Below are positions 42,296 to 50,603 of a stretch of 64,000 nucleotides of DNA, piece after piece. The position numbers and the translations under genes are program-made. This stretch comes from a virus. Below the pieces are notes generated by a model, which searched no databases, had not been told where the DNA came from, and worked only from the letters and a program-made list of their open reading frames with translations. Numbering within the stretch: position 1 is the first letter of the stretch; every line of letters begins with the position of its first letter. The stretch covers positions 36,479 through 100,478 of the IMG/VR virus record IMGVR_UViG_3300049489_001113; one strand, 5' to 3'.

Positions 42296-43108
42296 CTACG
42301 GTACCACCACGGTCACGACGTCGGAGAAGGAGTGCAGCGTGTTGTCGCTCACGGACGCGATGCAGAACTGCCAGGTCCCGGCCGTGAGATCGTCGACCAC
42401 GACGCGCGTGCGCACGATGGTGCCGTACGTCTCCCCGTGTGGATCGGCGATGAGGCGGAACCTGTGGGTGTCCTCGGGGACGTCCAGTGTTTCCGGCGCA
42501 AGCGCACGAAACAGCTCGTACCGCTCGAAGTTGTCGTCGAAGACGGGGTCCCACGTGAGCACCACGTTGCCACCGGACAGCGTGGCGACGAAGTTCGACG
42601 GTGCCGCGATGCCCTGATCGAGCCCGTAGGACGCCCTCGCGCCGGAGCGCAGTGCCTTCCGGAACAGCGTCTTCGACTGCACCTCTGGCAGCAGGGGCGT
42701 GGCCCCGGGGGTCGAGCCCTTGGTGCCGACCTCGCCGTCGTACTCCTTCTGCAGACGGTCCGCGAGGTCGAGCCACACGTCCGCACCGGCGGTGGTGGCG
42801 CCCTCCTGCACCGTCAGATCCGGCACGGCGATCATCGTGATGTCGCCGGGGTCGTCACCGCTCGCTGCGTCCGTGGCGCGGACGTAGGCCATGTGGATGG
42901 CCGCGAGCTTCACGAGCAGGAACCGACGCTCGGACGGCACGTCGGTGTCCACGGAGTACCCGGGCGACGCGCCGAAATCGAAGGTCAGCTTCTCGAGCGC
43001 GAACTGGACCGCGTCGTAGTAGTCCTCGTCCTCGTAGATGACTTCGATGTCATCGTCGCGGACGAGCTGCCGGATGCGGCGGACGGTTTCTGTGGTCGCG
43101 ACGGCCAT
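42296..43108 (-). CDS. Head-tail connector with C-terminal fibronectin III-like domain
   Basis: Residues 1-165 look like a gp6/gp15-type connector (helical, ETVRRIRQLVRDDDIEVIYED, FLLVKLAAIHMAYVRATDA). Residues 175-270 form an FN3/Ig-like domain: NFVATLSGGNVVLTWDPVFD, YELFRAL, TWQFCIASVSDNTLHSFSDVVTVVV. A connector with a surface domain would display it at the neck, perhaps to bind host polysaccharide. ATG start. Confidence 0.72.
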   Translation of the reverse strand: MAVATTETVRRIRQLVRDDDIEVIYEDEDYYDAVQFALEKLTFDFGASPGYSVDTDVPSERRFLLVKLAAIHMAYVRATDAASGDDPGDITMIAVPDLTVQEGATTAGADVWLDLADRLQKEYDGEVGTKGSTPGATPLLPEVQSKTLFRKALRSGARASYGLDQGIAAPSNFVATLSGGNVVLTWDPVFDDNFERYELFRALAPETLDVPEDTHRFRLIADPHGETYGTIVRTRVVVDDLTAGTWQFCIASVSDNTLHSFSDVVTVVVP

Positions 43109-43129
43109 CTGGGCCTCCTACCAGGGAGG

Positions 43130-43555
43130 CTACTCCACGAACCCGTGGCTGCGGAAGAACTCCGCGGCTTCGCGGGGGAGGGTGATCGTCTCGCCCTCCT
43201 TGATCTTGTAGGCGCGACCGTAGGTCTTCACGGCGGACACCTTGCCGGTGACGGTCACCATGTCGGCCCCGGCCGAGGCGGAGGCGGGAGCGGGGGGCTT
43301 CACGACCAGCGGCTCAGGGAATGGTGGCATGCCGGTCTCTCCGCTCCCGGAGACATCCTGCACCTCGAGTCCGTCGACCTCGTGGATGAGCCACGCGACG
43401 AAGGGGCCCTTGTTGACCTGCTTCTTGTCGTCGTCGATGGGACCGAAGACCGCCTCCGCGGCGTCGATCAGATCCTGCCGCGAGTGGGCGCGGGGGTCCT
43501 TCTTGACGTTGGCGACCATCTCCTTGAGACGGGCGACGGGGTCGATCTCTTCCAT
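43130..43555 (-). CDS. Putative head protein next to capsid gene (141 aa)
   Basis: ATG at 43555 with GAGGAG site. Acidic N-terminal helix (IDPVARLKEMVANVKKD), a middle with VAWLIHEVDG and a beta C-terminus with ADMVTVTGKVSAVKTYGRAYKIKEGETITLPREAAEFFRSHG. The latter resembles small domains in capsid-associated proteins. It follows the capsid hairpin. Function unknown. Confidence 0.7.
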   Translation of the reverse strand: MEEIDPVARLKEMVANVKKDPRAHSRQDLIDAAEAVFGPIDDDKKQVNKGPFVAWLIHEVDGLEVQDVSGSGETGMPPFPEPLVVKPPAPASASAGADMVTVTGKVSAVKTYGRAYKIKEGETITLPREAAEFFRSHGFVE

Positions 43556-43577
43556 GGGAAGCTCCTCGTAGCGAGAA

Positions 43578-43608
43578 GGCCCCACCACCGTTGTCCGATG
43601 GTGGGGCC
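43578..43608 (-). terminator. Hairpin after the major capsid gene
   Basis: Stem GGCCCCACCA / TGGTGGGGCC (10 bp) with an 11-base loop, about 45 bases after the capsid stop codon and 23 before the next gene. Only a short, C-rich T stretch follows on the minus strand. It may be a partial terminator or protect the capsid mRNA end. Confidence 0.7.
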
Positions 43609-43653
43609 CTGGTTGGACGTGCGACGGATGCCGCCGTCGGACCCCTACGCCGA

Positions 43654-44604
43654 TCAGGCGTGGGTGATCTTCACGCCGTACTCGCCGTACAGCATGCCGA
43701 AGCCCATGATCGAGTACCAGGCGATACCGTGCTTGCGGCCGTAGTCCTGGACGCCCGACTCGCGCATCTCGACCGGTAGCGCGGTGGCCCAGCCAACGCA
43801 CATGTCGCCGAAGATGAACGCTTCGTACAGGTCGATGCCACCGGCGCCGGTCGCGTCGAGCGAAGCGGCGTAGCCCTCGGACGTGGCGCCCACGGCGCCG
43901 TTCGGCATGTGGGTCGTCGCGATGAAGACGACGTCCTCCCAGCGACCCAGCTCGCCGTTGAACAGCGCGCGGGTGTTGGCGTAGTTGTTCGCGGCGATCC
44001 AGTCCGGGTCGCGCTTGAGGTACGCGGCGGCGTGCGGGTGCACGAAGCCGACGTAGAAGTCCCCATTGAACTTCGGAGCGTTGGCGGTTTGGAGGATCTC
44101 GACCGCATCACGAACGGCTTCGACGTCGAACACGTCGTTGCTGTCCGTGGTGCCGATCGACGTGGCATCGCCGGCGAAGGTGCTGTTCGAGATGCCGGAC
44201 CGGAGGGTGTCGCGGATGGCGAGGTCGAGGACCACGGCGTAGTCGCGCCCGAGGAGGACGGCCGCCTCTTGGAGCACGTCGTCGTAGCTGAGGAGCAGGA
44301 GCTTCTCGGTCACGCTGACGGCGTTGGCGTACTCGGTCACCGTGATGGACGTCTGCGAGGCAGACATGTTCCGCTCGGTGATCGACGCATCCTCCGCCAC
44401 CACACCACCGCGCGTGAGGTTCGCGTAGCGGGTGAAGGTGACGGACTGGCCGGGCTGCGCCTGCAGCTCGGTCTTCTGGACCGTGAATTCCGCGAAGCGG
44501 GCGATGCCCATCGCGACGTGCTGGATGTCCATCGAGTAGACGGACAGCAGCGCCTGGGGAAGAGCGACAATGCTACCTGCGGTAGCTACGCCAGAGGTCG
44601 ACAT
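43654..44604 (-). CDS. Major capsid protein, N4-gp56 family
   Basis: HK97-fold capsid protein of the N4-gp56 type: N-terminal TSGVATAGSIVALPQALLSVYSMDIQHVAM, E-loop-like QPGQSVTFTRYANLTRGGVVAEDASITERNMSASQTSITVTEYANAVSVT, LLLLSYDDVLQEAAVLLGRDYAV, KFNGDFYVGFVHPHAAAYLKRDPDW and the C-terminal KHGIAWYSIMGFGMLYGEYG. 316 aa is normal. Upstream scaffold gene and downstream hairpin support high expression. Confidence 0.95.
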   Translation of the reverse strand: MSTSGVATAGSIVALPQALLSVYSMDIQHVAMGIARFAEFTVQKTELQAQPGQSVTFTRYANLTRGGVVAEDASITERNMSASQTSITVTEYANAVSVTEKLLLLSYDDVLQEAAVLLGRDYAVVLDLAIRDTLRSGISNSTFAGDATSIGTTDSNDVFDVEAVRDAVEILQTANAPKFNGDFYVGFVHPHAAAYLKRDPDWIAANNYANTRALFNGELGRWEDVVFIATTHMPNGAVGATSEGYAASLDATGAGGIDLYEAFIFGDMCVGWATALPVEMRESGVQDYGRKHGIAWYSIMGFGMLYGEYGVKITHA

Positions 44605-44651
44605 GATGTTTCAGGCTCCTTGAGGGTGGGACAGGGGAGGTTCTATCCCGA

Positions 44652-45437
44652 CTACGCCGTCCGCTTGAACGGGTGCGTCGACGGGATCTTGCTCTGCGCC
44701 TCCGCCATCAGGCGCGCTCGCGCTTCACGGTACTTCTGGGGGTCTCGGATCTTGGCCAACTCGTCCCGCTGAGCGGGGCTGAGGTTGAGCGCAGATCCCT
44801 TGGAGTCCGCATCCGAGGTCGGGGCCGCGGAGTTCGTCGGCAAGTCCTTGCCGAGTTCCTTCGCGACTTCGTCCCGGAGCTTCCCCTTGGCCTTGCCCAG
44901 GATGTCCGCTTCACGCTGGCGTGCCTTCTCGACGGACGCGTCGATCTCCTCGGGGGTGTTGCCGGTGACCAGCTCGGCGAGTTCGATGCCTGCCTCGCGC
45001 ACCTTCTTCTCCCGGTAGAGCCGAAGCTCCAGATCCGAGGTCTGTCGGCGCGACTCGGCCTTTACGGCTTCCAGCTCGCTGTCCTTGATCTTGAGCTTTT
45101 CCTCGAGTGCGGAGAGGCGTCGCTCGGTCTTCTCCTGCTCGGAGAGGGTCGAGTTGTCCTTCTCCAGGAGCTTGTTGCGAAGCTCGTCGGCTTCCGCCTT
45201 GATCTTCAACAGCTCCTTCTCCTTCTCTTCCCGTTCCCCCTTGAGCTTGTTCAACTCGGGGTACAGCTTGTTCTTCTCCTCCGTCCGAACCTGCTCGAGG
45301 AGCTTCCGGTGCTCGTCCTTCGAGATGACCTCGGGGACGGTGACCTTGGGATCCTGGGTGGTTGCGGTCGTGGTCGAAGCGCCCTGTGCGGGCGTGGTCG
45401 GTGTCGTGTTCTGCGTCGGGGCCGTGTCGGTGTTCAT
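44652..45437 (-). CDS. Capsid scaffolding protein
   Basis: Thr/Pro/Gln-rich N-terminus, then a long coiled coil (residues 45-190; EELDK-type heptads such as ERRLSALEEKLKIKDSELEAVK), then GKLRDEVAKELG and a basic C-terminus with IPSTHPFKRTA. The layout matches scaffolding proteins placed upstream of N4-gp56 capsid genes (DUF4355-like). It would direct procapsid assembly and then be removed. Confidence 0.88.
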   Translation of the reverse strand: MNTDTAPTQNTTPTTPAQGASTTTATTQDPKVTVPEVISKDEHRKLLEQVRTEEKNKLYPELNKLKGEREEKEKELLKIKAEADELRNKLLEKDNSTLSEQEKTERRLSALEEKLKIKDSELEAVKAESRRQTSDLELRLYREKKVREAGIELAELVTGNTPEEIDASVEKARQREADILGKAKGKLRDEVAKELGKDLPTNSAAPTSDADSKGSALNLSPAQRDELAKIRDPQKYREARARLMAEAQSKIPSTHPFKRTA

Positions 45438-45505
45438 GTAGTTTCCGGGTCTTCCGGGGAGGTGGTTGTCGCTCGATGGCTTGCGTCACCGGGCGGGTGG
45501 TTGGT

Positions 45506-45721
45506 TCAGACGAGACCGTTGCGCTGCGGGGGACCAGGCACCCGACGATGCAACCCGTCACCGGAGTTGTCGTTGGGGGTTTCGGTCACGGAGCCACGAA
45601 CGGTCTGCTCACGGCCGCGGGGAACCATGTTGGTTCCGACGGGGAGCTTCCCGGTGGGGCCTCGGTCCTGGTCGGTCTGCCCGCCGTTCGACGGCATCAT
45701 GGGCTTCGCGGAAGTCGGCAT
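45506..45721 (-). CDS. Small Pro/Gly-rich head-region protein (71 aa)
   Basis: ATG at 45721 with a strong GAGGTGAT site. The 71-residue product is disordered in character (many P, G, T, N, R), with no hydrophobic core. It lies between scaffold and minor head genes; a small head component or linker is plausible. The ribosome site and syntenic position are the main support. Confidence 0.62.
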   Translation of the reverse strand: MPTSAKPMMPSNGGQTDQDRGPTGKLPVGTNMVPRGREQTVRGSVTETPNDNSGDGLHRRVPGPPQRNGLV

Positions 45722-45786
45722 GCGATCACCTCGGTTGTGGTTGCGGTCCTACATCGACACGGTCGTGCAGGCAAGCCCGCACTACC

Positions 45787-45800
45787 GGGAGCATATCACC
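45787..45800 (-). promoter_or_regulatory. GGTGATATGCTCCC, variant of the late motif
   Basis: In the 123-bp intergenic gap upstream of the small Pro/Gly-rich gene (66 bases from its ATG). Shares GTGATA-x-x-CTCCC-like spacing with the motif before portal and sheath. The gap holds no gene that I can see. Confidence 0.35.
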
Positions 45801-45844
45801 ACATCCGCAGCAGCGTGTGTGGCGCATTTCTGCGTGTCGCGAGA

Positions 45845-46732
45845 TCACGGGATGAGTGGCTCTGCGAAACAAGCGCAGCTCGGATGAGGAAGCTCGGGCA
45901 TGTCGCCCAGCGGGTACAGCCCCCGCAGGTCTACGTCGCTCGGGTCGATGCCCGACTCACGGAGCAGCCGGCGGATTCCCGGGTACACGTCCACGTTGAG
46001 CTGCTCGCACGTCTCGATCCCATCCTGGAACCGATGCTCAGCGGACAGACGCCGGTAGGCGAACTCGAGCCCCGCGTCACCCATGACCGCGATGTCCGCG
46101 TCGTTGGCTTTCCTGACGGCATCCGCGACGAACACGCGGGTCATGTCGCGGATCATCGATCCGGCGGGTGTGCGGTCTCCACCAAGAGGTGCCGTGGCGC
46201 GCTCGATGATCTTCTCGCGATCCCGCTCGTTGCCGCGCGTGGAATCGAGCACCGCATCCACGCGTGCGATCTGCTTCTTTCCGATCGTCTTCACGCGCTG
46301 CTTCGTCGTGGCGCCGTAGAACTTCGCATCGGCGTCGGCGATCTTGGAGGCAAGCCTCTTCGCGTCCGCCGCGTCGACGTCGAACCCCTTCTTCTCGAGG
46401 AACTTGCGCGTGGCGTCTGCAGACAGCTTGGTCCCCTTCGACACCGCCACGTCGAGTCTGTCGGCAAACTTGCGCATCGCATCGTCGACCATGTCCTCTA
46501 CGGCTCGGTCCACCGCGCGTCTGGAGGTGGCCGTGAGCGTGCCGTCCTTCCTGTACACGAGAGCCGTCGCTATGCGACGGTCGAGCCTGTTCGCGAGCGC
46601 GCTCTGCTCCGCCGTGAGGCGGGACAGTTGCGCGATGATCTCCTTGCGGTAAGCGAGGCGCAGCTTCGCAAGCTGCTTGTCCCCTGCGCCGGAGAGGTAC
46701 CGCTTCTCGGCCGCCGTCAGCTTCTTGGCCAA
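45845..46732 (-). CDS. Minor head protein, Mu gpF/SPP1 gp7-like
   Basis: TTG start directly after the portal gene. Helical N-terminal 200 residues, then RVFVADAVRKANDADIAVM, YRRLSAEHRFQDGIETCEQLN and the hallmark C-terminus LPHPSCACFAEPLIP (HPxCxC) of the phage Mu gpF-like head morphogenesis family. It is packaged in the head in small copy number and may be ejected with DNA. 295 aa is normal. Confidence 0.9.
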   Translation of the reverse strand: MAKKLTAAEKRYLSGAGDKQLAKLRLAYRKEIIAQLSRLTAEQSALANRLDRRIATALVYRKDGTLTATSRRAVDRAVEDMVDDAMRKFADRLDVAVSKGTKLSADATRKFLEKKGFDVDAADAKRLASKIADADAKFYGATTKQRVKTIGKKQIARVDAVLDSTRGNERDREKIIERATAPLGGDRTPAGSMIRDMTRVFVADAVRKANDADIAVMGDAGLEFAYRRLSAEHRFQDGIETCEQLNVDVYPGIRRLLRESGIDPSDVDLRGLYPLGDMPELPHPSCACFAEPLIP

Positions 46733-46735
46733 GGG

Positions 46736-48295
46736 CTACTCCGCGGTGTCGTCTTCGTCGTCGTCCTCGACACCTGCCCCGTCGGAGACCTTCTGCCCCT
46801 GCACATCGGGGTGGGGGCGCACCGGGTTCGGGTTGCCGCGCCCATCGCCCTCACCTGTATCCGGCAGGTACTTGCCGATGTCGAAGTCCATCTGCGCCGA
46901 CTCACGCTGTTCCTCGCGCCACTCGGCGAGGATCGCACTCGCCTCGGAGTCCGACTTCCCGCTCGCGAGCAGCTCCCGCTTCCGCGTCGACAGTCCGGCC
47001 GCGATCTTCTTCACCGACGTGTCGAGCGCGTTGGCCTCGTCGCGGGGGAGCGGATTCCCGAAGACGATGTTCGTCGCGTACCGCCCGGGGACGGGCAGCT
47101 TGACCATCTTCGCGAGGAACTCCGGGTCCTTCAGTTCCGTGGCCTTCAGCATGAGGCGGTTCACCTTGCGGAGCCCCTCGCTGTAGGTGCGGATCTTCAC
47201 GTTCCGCGTCTCGAGCATCGGCATGTAGGCCATGGCGATGGCGGCCGCGCTCGTACCGGTGATCTTGAAGTCCCCGCCGAGGGCGGCCTTCGGCACGCCC
47301 GACAGGTTGTAGATGGACTCCATGATCGTCTCGAGGAAGCGGTTGGATGCCGCAAGGTCACCGGACAACTCGAGGTTCTTCGCGTCGGCGTCGGCGGGGA
47401 TGGACCACACCTTGTTCGCGCCGGCCTCCAGCTCCCGGACGCTCGCACCCTTGAGGATGGTCACCGGAGAGCCGTGGTACTCGATGGCATCCTTGATGTC
47501 CGTGGCCGTCTCGTTCAACAGCTTCTGCAGGTCCATGACGACGTGCAGGTCCGACAGCCCGAAGGGTTCACCGGCGATCGGGTAGTTCACCACGTGGGCG
47601 ACGTTGACTTCGCCGAACGGGTTCGCCGTCTGCTGCACCAACTCGTCGCCCTTGTACAACTCGGTGACCTGCGGCGTGATGACCTTGCGGTACACGAGCC
47701 GCGAACGCGTCTGCTGGTAGCCGCGTAGCGTGAACTTGCGCCCGTTCTCGTACTCCTCCCAGTAGACGGTGCAGCGCGTCATGCGCCGGCGCGTCCCGGA
47801 GCCCGCGTACTCCGGGTAGCAGAGCTGCGACGGGAGCACCTCGACGCGAGGGATCGACAACTCCTCATCCCAGAAGACGTGGAGGAACGCGTCCCCGTTC
47901 ACCGAGCCGGACTGCGCGTACTCGAAGTTGAAGAGGTCCTTGTCGTTCATCGCCCAGATCTTGTCGAGCCGGTGCTTGATGAAGCTGCGGTTGACGTCCT
48001 CGCTCTGGGGGGTCTCGGGATCGTCGGGGATCTGCAGCTCCCACCCGCTCTTCATCAGGAAGTTGACCTGGGCATCGACGATCCGGCGTCCGTAGTTGAC
48101 GGTCACGAGCGTCTCGGAGTTCGGGTCCCCGCCCTGCCCCCGCTCGTAGTCCCAGTGGTCGCCCTTGTAGATGCGCCAGTAGTCGCGGTAGCGGGCGATC
48201 CGCTCCTTGTCCTGCATCCCGAGGTCGACGATCTCGACCACCTTCCCACCGGAACGTGAACCGTAGATCGAGTTCTCGAGAACGCTTCCGGCCAT
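46736..48295 (-). CDS. Portal protein (SPP1 gp6-like)
   Basis: Dodecameric portal for DNA packaging. Family features: LGMQDKERIARYRDYWRIYKGDHWDY, VNYGRRIVDAQVNFLMKSGWELQIPDD, NFEYAQSGSVNGDAFLHVFWDEE, VNYPIAGEPFGLSDLHVVMDLQKLLNETATDIKDAIEYHG and SGVPKAALGGDFKITGTSAAAIAMAYMPM. 519 aa fits. The acidic C-terminus (EDDDEDDTAE) is typical. Flanked by terminase and minor head genes. Confidence 0.94.
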   Translation of the reverse strand: MAGSVLENSIYGSRSGGKVVEIVDLGMQDKERIARYRDYWRIYKGDHWDYERGQGGDPNSETLVTVNYGRRIVDAQVNFLMKSGWELQIPDDPETPQSEDVNRSFIKHRLDKIWAMNDKDLFNFEYAQSGSVNGDAFLHVFWDEELSIPRVEVLPSQLCYPEYAGSGTRRRMTRCTVYWEEYENGRKFTLRGYQQTRSRLVYRKVITPQVTELYKGDELVQQTANPFGEVNVAHVVNYPIAGEPFGLSDLHVVMDLQKLLNETATDIKDAIEYHGSPVTILKGASVRELEAGANKVWSIPADADAKNLELSGDLAASNRFLETIMESIYNLSGVPKAALGGDFKITGTSAAAIAMAYMPMLETRNVKIRTYSEGLRKVNRLMLKATELKDPEFLAKMVKLPVPGRYATNIVFGNPLPRDEANALDTSVKKIAAGLSTRKRELLASGKSDSEASAILAEWREEQRESAQMDFDIGKYLPDTGEGDGRGNPNPVRPHPDVQGQKVSDGAGVEDDDEDDTAE

Positions 48296-48351
48296 CGACC
48301 TACTCCACCGTCGTGCGGCCGAACGGTGGCCGCGAGACCAGGTAACCAGGA

Positions 48352-48364
48352 GAGAGTATCATCC
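48352..48364 (-). promoter_or_regulatory. GGATGATACTCTC motif, candidate late promoter before portal
   Basis: Lies in the 69-bp gap between terminase and portal and 57 bases before the portal ATG. TGATACTCT matches the motif before sheath (TGATACTGT) at eight of nine bases. Confidence 0.42.
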
Positions 48365-50170
48365 TCATCCCCGCCACCAGGCCCGACCCTCACGCATGCG
48401 CTGGTGTCGGGCGGTCTTGGTGTAGAAGGGGTTCTTCGGCGCGACCTCCACCTCCTTGAGCACCGCACCGGACTGGGTCGCGTAGATCGCGAGCATGTAG
48501 GAGTCCGGGTAGTCGTCGTGCATGTCCTTCACCTTGCGGCCCCCGCTGGACCGCTTCGGTGCCTCGACCACCATGTACTTCCCGCGCCAGCCCTTCTCGA
48601 GGTCCTCGAACTGCTGCTTGAACCGCTTGTACTTGGTGAGCTTCTGGACGGGGTAACCGGCCGGGTAGGTGGCGCGGTTCGCGCGCACCTCCTGCTGGAG
48701 GAGCGTGTACCCCTGGTGCTTCGTCGCCTGGTTGAACACGAAGGCCACGACCTGGATGTCGAACGGCTTCAACTCGGCACGGAGTCGATCGTAGATGGGA
48801 TCACCTCGTCCGGTGGCGTCCACCGCCACACAGTCGATGCGGTAGTTCTTCAGGAAGCTCACGATCTGCGGATACTGCTGCTCGTGGTCGTCGCCGTGCA
48901 GCTCGAGCCAGTTGGCGATGTGCGTGTAGTAGACGGTCTTCTCGCCCACCTTGATGGGGTTCTCCCACCAGACGCGGAGGACGGTGACGACCGTGCTGTC
49001 GCCGTCGCGCCCGATGTCGATGCCGGCCACGTGCCGGTTCTTCGAGTCGAACGTGACCAGATTGCTCGCGCACATGAAGAGGGAGGCGCGGCCCGAACCG
49101 ATCTGCCTGCGGAGCAAACGGTTCCGCTTGAGGCCGCACTCGTTCAACTCCTCGGTGGAGATGAAAGTGCTCCGCTCAAGGATCCAGTGCAGGCGGTACG
49201 CCATGCGGAACTCGTCGGAGTCCTCCCCGAGACGATCCCTCTCGGCCTTGACGTACTTCGCGTACCGCTTCGACCATCGCGCGCACTCCGTCCAGTCGTA
49301 CTCGAAGTGCTGCTTCTTCCACTTGTCCTTGCCGGACAGGTTGAGGTCCTTGCGCCGGTTGCGCTGGCAGGCGTCGTAGAACTCGCACCGCTCCGTGCTC
49401 GGTGTGCCGAGCATCACGATGGTGGCCGCGGTGCGCGCGCCGCTCGGGCGGATCGACTTTTTCATCCTGATGTCAGGGATGAACTGCGTCTCGTCCGTGA
49501 TGATCAGGTGGTACGTGTGCCCTTCGATCGGGACCTTCGGGTGCGTGGTGTGTGCCTCGACACGCGAACCGTTCGGGAGCGCGAGCGCCTTCGCGTCCTC
49601 CGGCAGGTCGATGCCCACCTCCTCGTCCTGCATCACCTCCCGCATCCCGTGGCTGTAGACGCGATCCTGGATGCGGGCGCAGAGGATGTTGACCGTGTCG
49701 TACGACGGGGCGAACACGCCGATGTGGATCCCGTTCTTGAACTTCGCGAGCCGCTCGTCCGGGATCTGCTGCGCGAGGGTGGGAAGGAGGACCATGAGCC
49801 CCGCCACCACGATCGCAATAGTCTCCGTTTTACCAGCTTGGCGGCTGATAAGTGCGGTTAGTTCGGCGACGTCCTCGAGCAGGATCGAGCGCACCATCCG
49901 CGTCGCGAATTCGGTCTGGTAGGGGGCGAGCGGGATCCCCACCGCCTCGATGATGAGCGTCGTGAGCTTGTCGGCCAGCTCGATCATCACCTCGTCGGGG
50001 ATGCGCGTCTCGACGCCGTCCCCGATGCCCTGCTCCACGGAGGGGGTCTTGGGGACGCGCTTCGGCTTCGGCGCCTTGCCCTTGCGTGGCTTCTGTGGGA
50101 ACGCGGGAATCCCGGCGCCGCCGGCGACGCCATCTTTCGTGTTGCGGGAATCGAAGGGACCGAGGCCCAC
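48365..50170 (-). CDS. Terminase large subunit
   Basis: Packaging ATPase and nuclease. Walker A-like TALISRQAGKTET, Walker B LIITDETQFI, coupling motif VMLGTPSTERCEFY. The nuclease domain has GIDIGRDGDST (first acidic residues), VAVDATGRGDPIYDRL and a final DDYPDSYMLAIYA. 601 aa is usual. GTG start follows an AGGTGG site. No clear small subunit gene is adjacent; the upstream 129-aa gene looks structural. Confidence 0.95.
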   Translation of the reverse strand: MGLGPFDSRNTKDGVAGGAGIPAFPQKPRKGKAPKPKRVPKTPSVEQGIGDGVETRIPDEVMIELADKLTTLIIEAVGIPLAPYQTEFATRMVRSILLEDVAELTALISRQAGKTETIAIVVAGLMVLLPTLAQQIPDERLAKFKNGIHIGVFAPSYDTVNILCARIQDRVYSHGMREVMQDEEVGIDLPEDAKALALPNGSRVEAHTTHPKVPIEGHTYHLIITDETQFIPDIRMKKSIRPSGARTAATIVMLGTPSTERCEFYDACQRNRRKDLNLSGKDKWKKQHFEYDWTECARWSKRYAKYVKAERDRLGEDSDEFRMAYRLHWILERSTFISTEELNECGLKRNRLLRRQIGSGRASLFMCASNLVTFDSKNRHVAGIDIGRDGDSTVVTVLRVWWENPIKVGEKTVYYTHIANWLELHGDDHEQQYPQIVSFLKNYRIDCVAVDATGRGDPIYDRLRAELKPFDIQVVAFVFNQATKHQGYTLLQQEVRANRATYPAGYPVQKLTKYKRFKQQFEDLEKGWRGKYMVVEAPKRSSGGRKVKDMHDDYPDSYMLAIYATQSGAVLKEVEVAPKNPFYTKTARHQRMREGRAWWRG

Positions 50171-50191
50171 GGAGCCACCTCTCGTCCGATG

Positions 50192-50581
50192 CTACTGCGA
50201 GTTCCCCGCGAGCCACACATCGATCCCGTCCGTGAACGGCCCGGTGGCGACAGTGATCTCCACGGCCACGCGATCCGCACCGTCGAGATCGAAGCTCTTG
50301 TAGGACGGACTGTTCGCGGCCGCGACCACGACCGTCCCGAGCGTCGGGTGCAGCACCCACAGCCCGGCGACGTCGAGCCACAACCACACCCGGAACGACA
50401 CGGTCGTCCCATCGTGCTTCACGACGATGTGCCCCTTCTTCGCGTTACCACCGGCGAAGCCGTCCGCCTGGAGCGTCGGTGCGGCGACCACCGCCGTGGC
50501 AGCCGCGATCACGCGCCGAGCGGCCGTTGTTGCCCCCTGCTTGAGGGAGACGGGGTGTCGCTTCTGGTTCGGGGCGCTCAT
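50192..50581 (-). CDS. Putative virion surface protein (129 aa)
   Basis: ATG start. A basic start and Ala-rich helix (TTAARRVIAAATAVVAAP) precede a beta domain (KGHIVVKHDGTTVSFRVWLWLDVAGLWVLHP; RVAVEITVATGPFTDGIDVWLAG). The style is that of small decoration or appendage proteins such as that at 11252-11572. Upstream of terminase; not a terminase small subunit by appearance. Confidence 0.65.
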   Translation of the reverse strand: MSAPNQKRHPVSLKQGATTAARRVIAAATAVVAAPTLQADGFAGGNAKKGHIVVKHDGTTVSFRVWLWLDVAGLWVLHPTLGTVVVAAANSPSYKSFDLDGADRVAVEITVATGPFTDGIDVWLAGNSQ

Positions 50582-50603
50582 GAAATCCTCCGGGCCTGTT
50601 GAC

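Noticed and set aside
26841-43555. Stand-alone contractile injection system (tailocin or eCIS)
   Set aside because: Terminase, portal, scaffold and major capsid genes lie in the same operon, so this is a full phage, although some baseplate proteins resemble CIS members.
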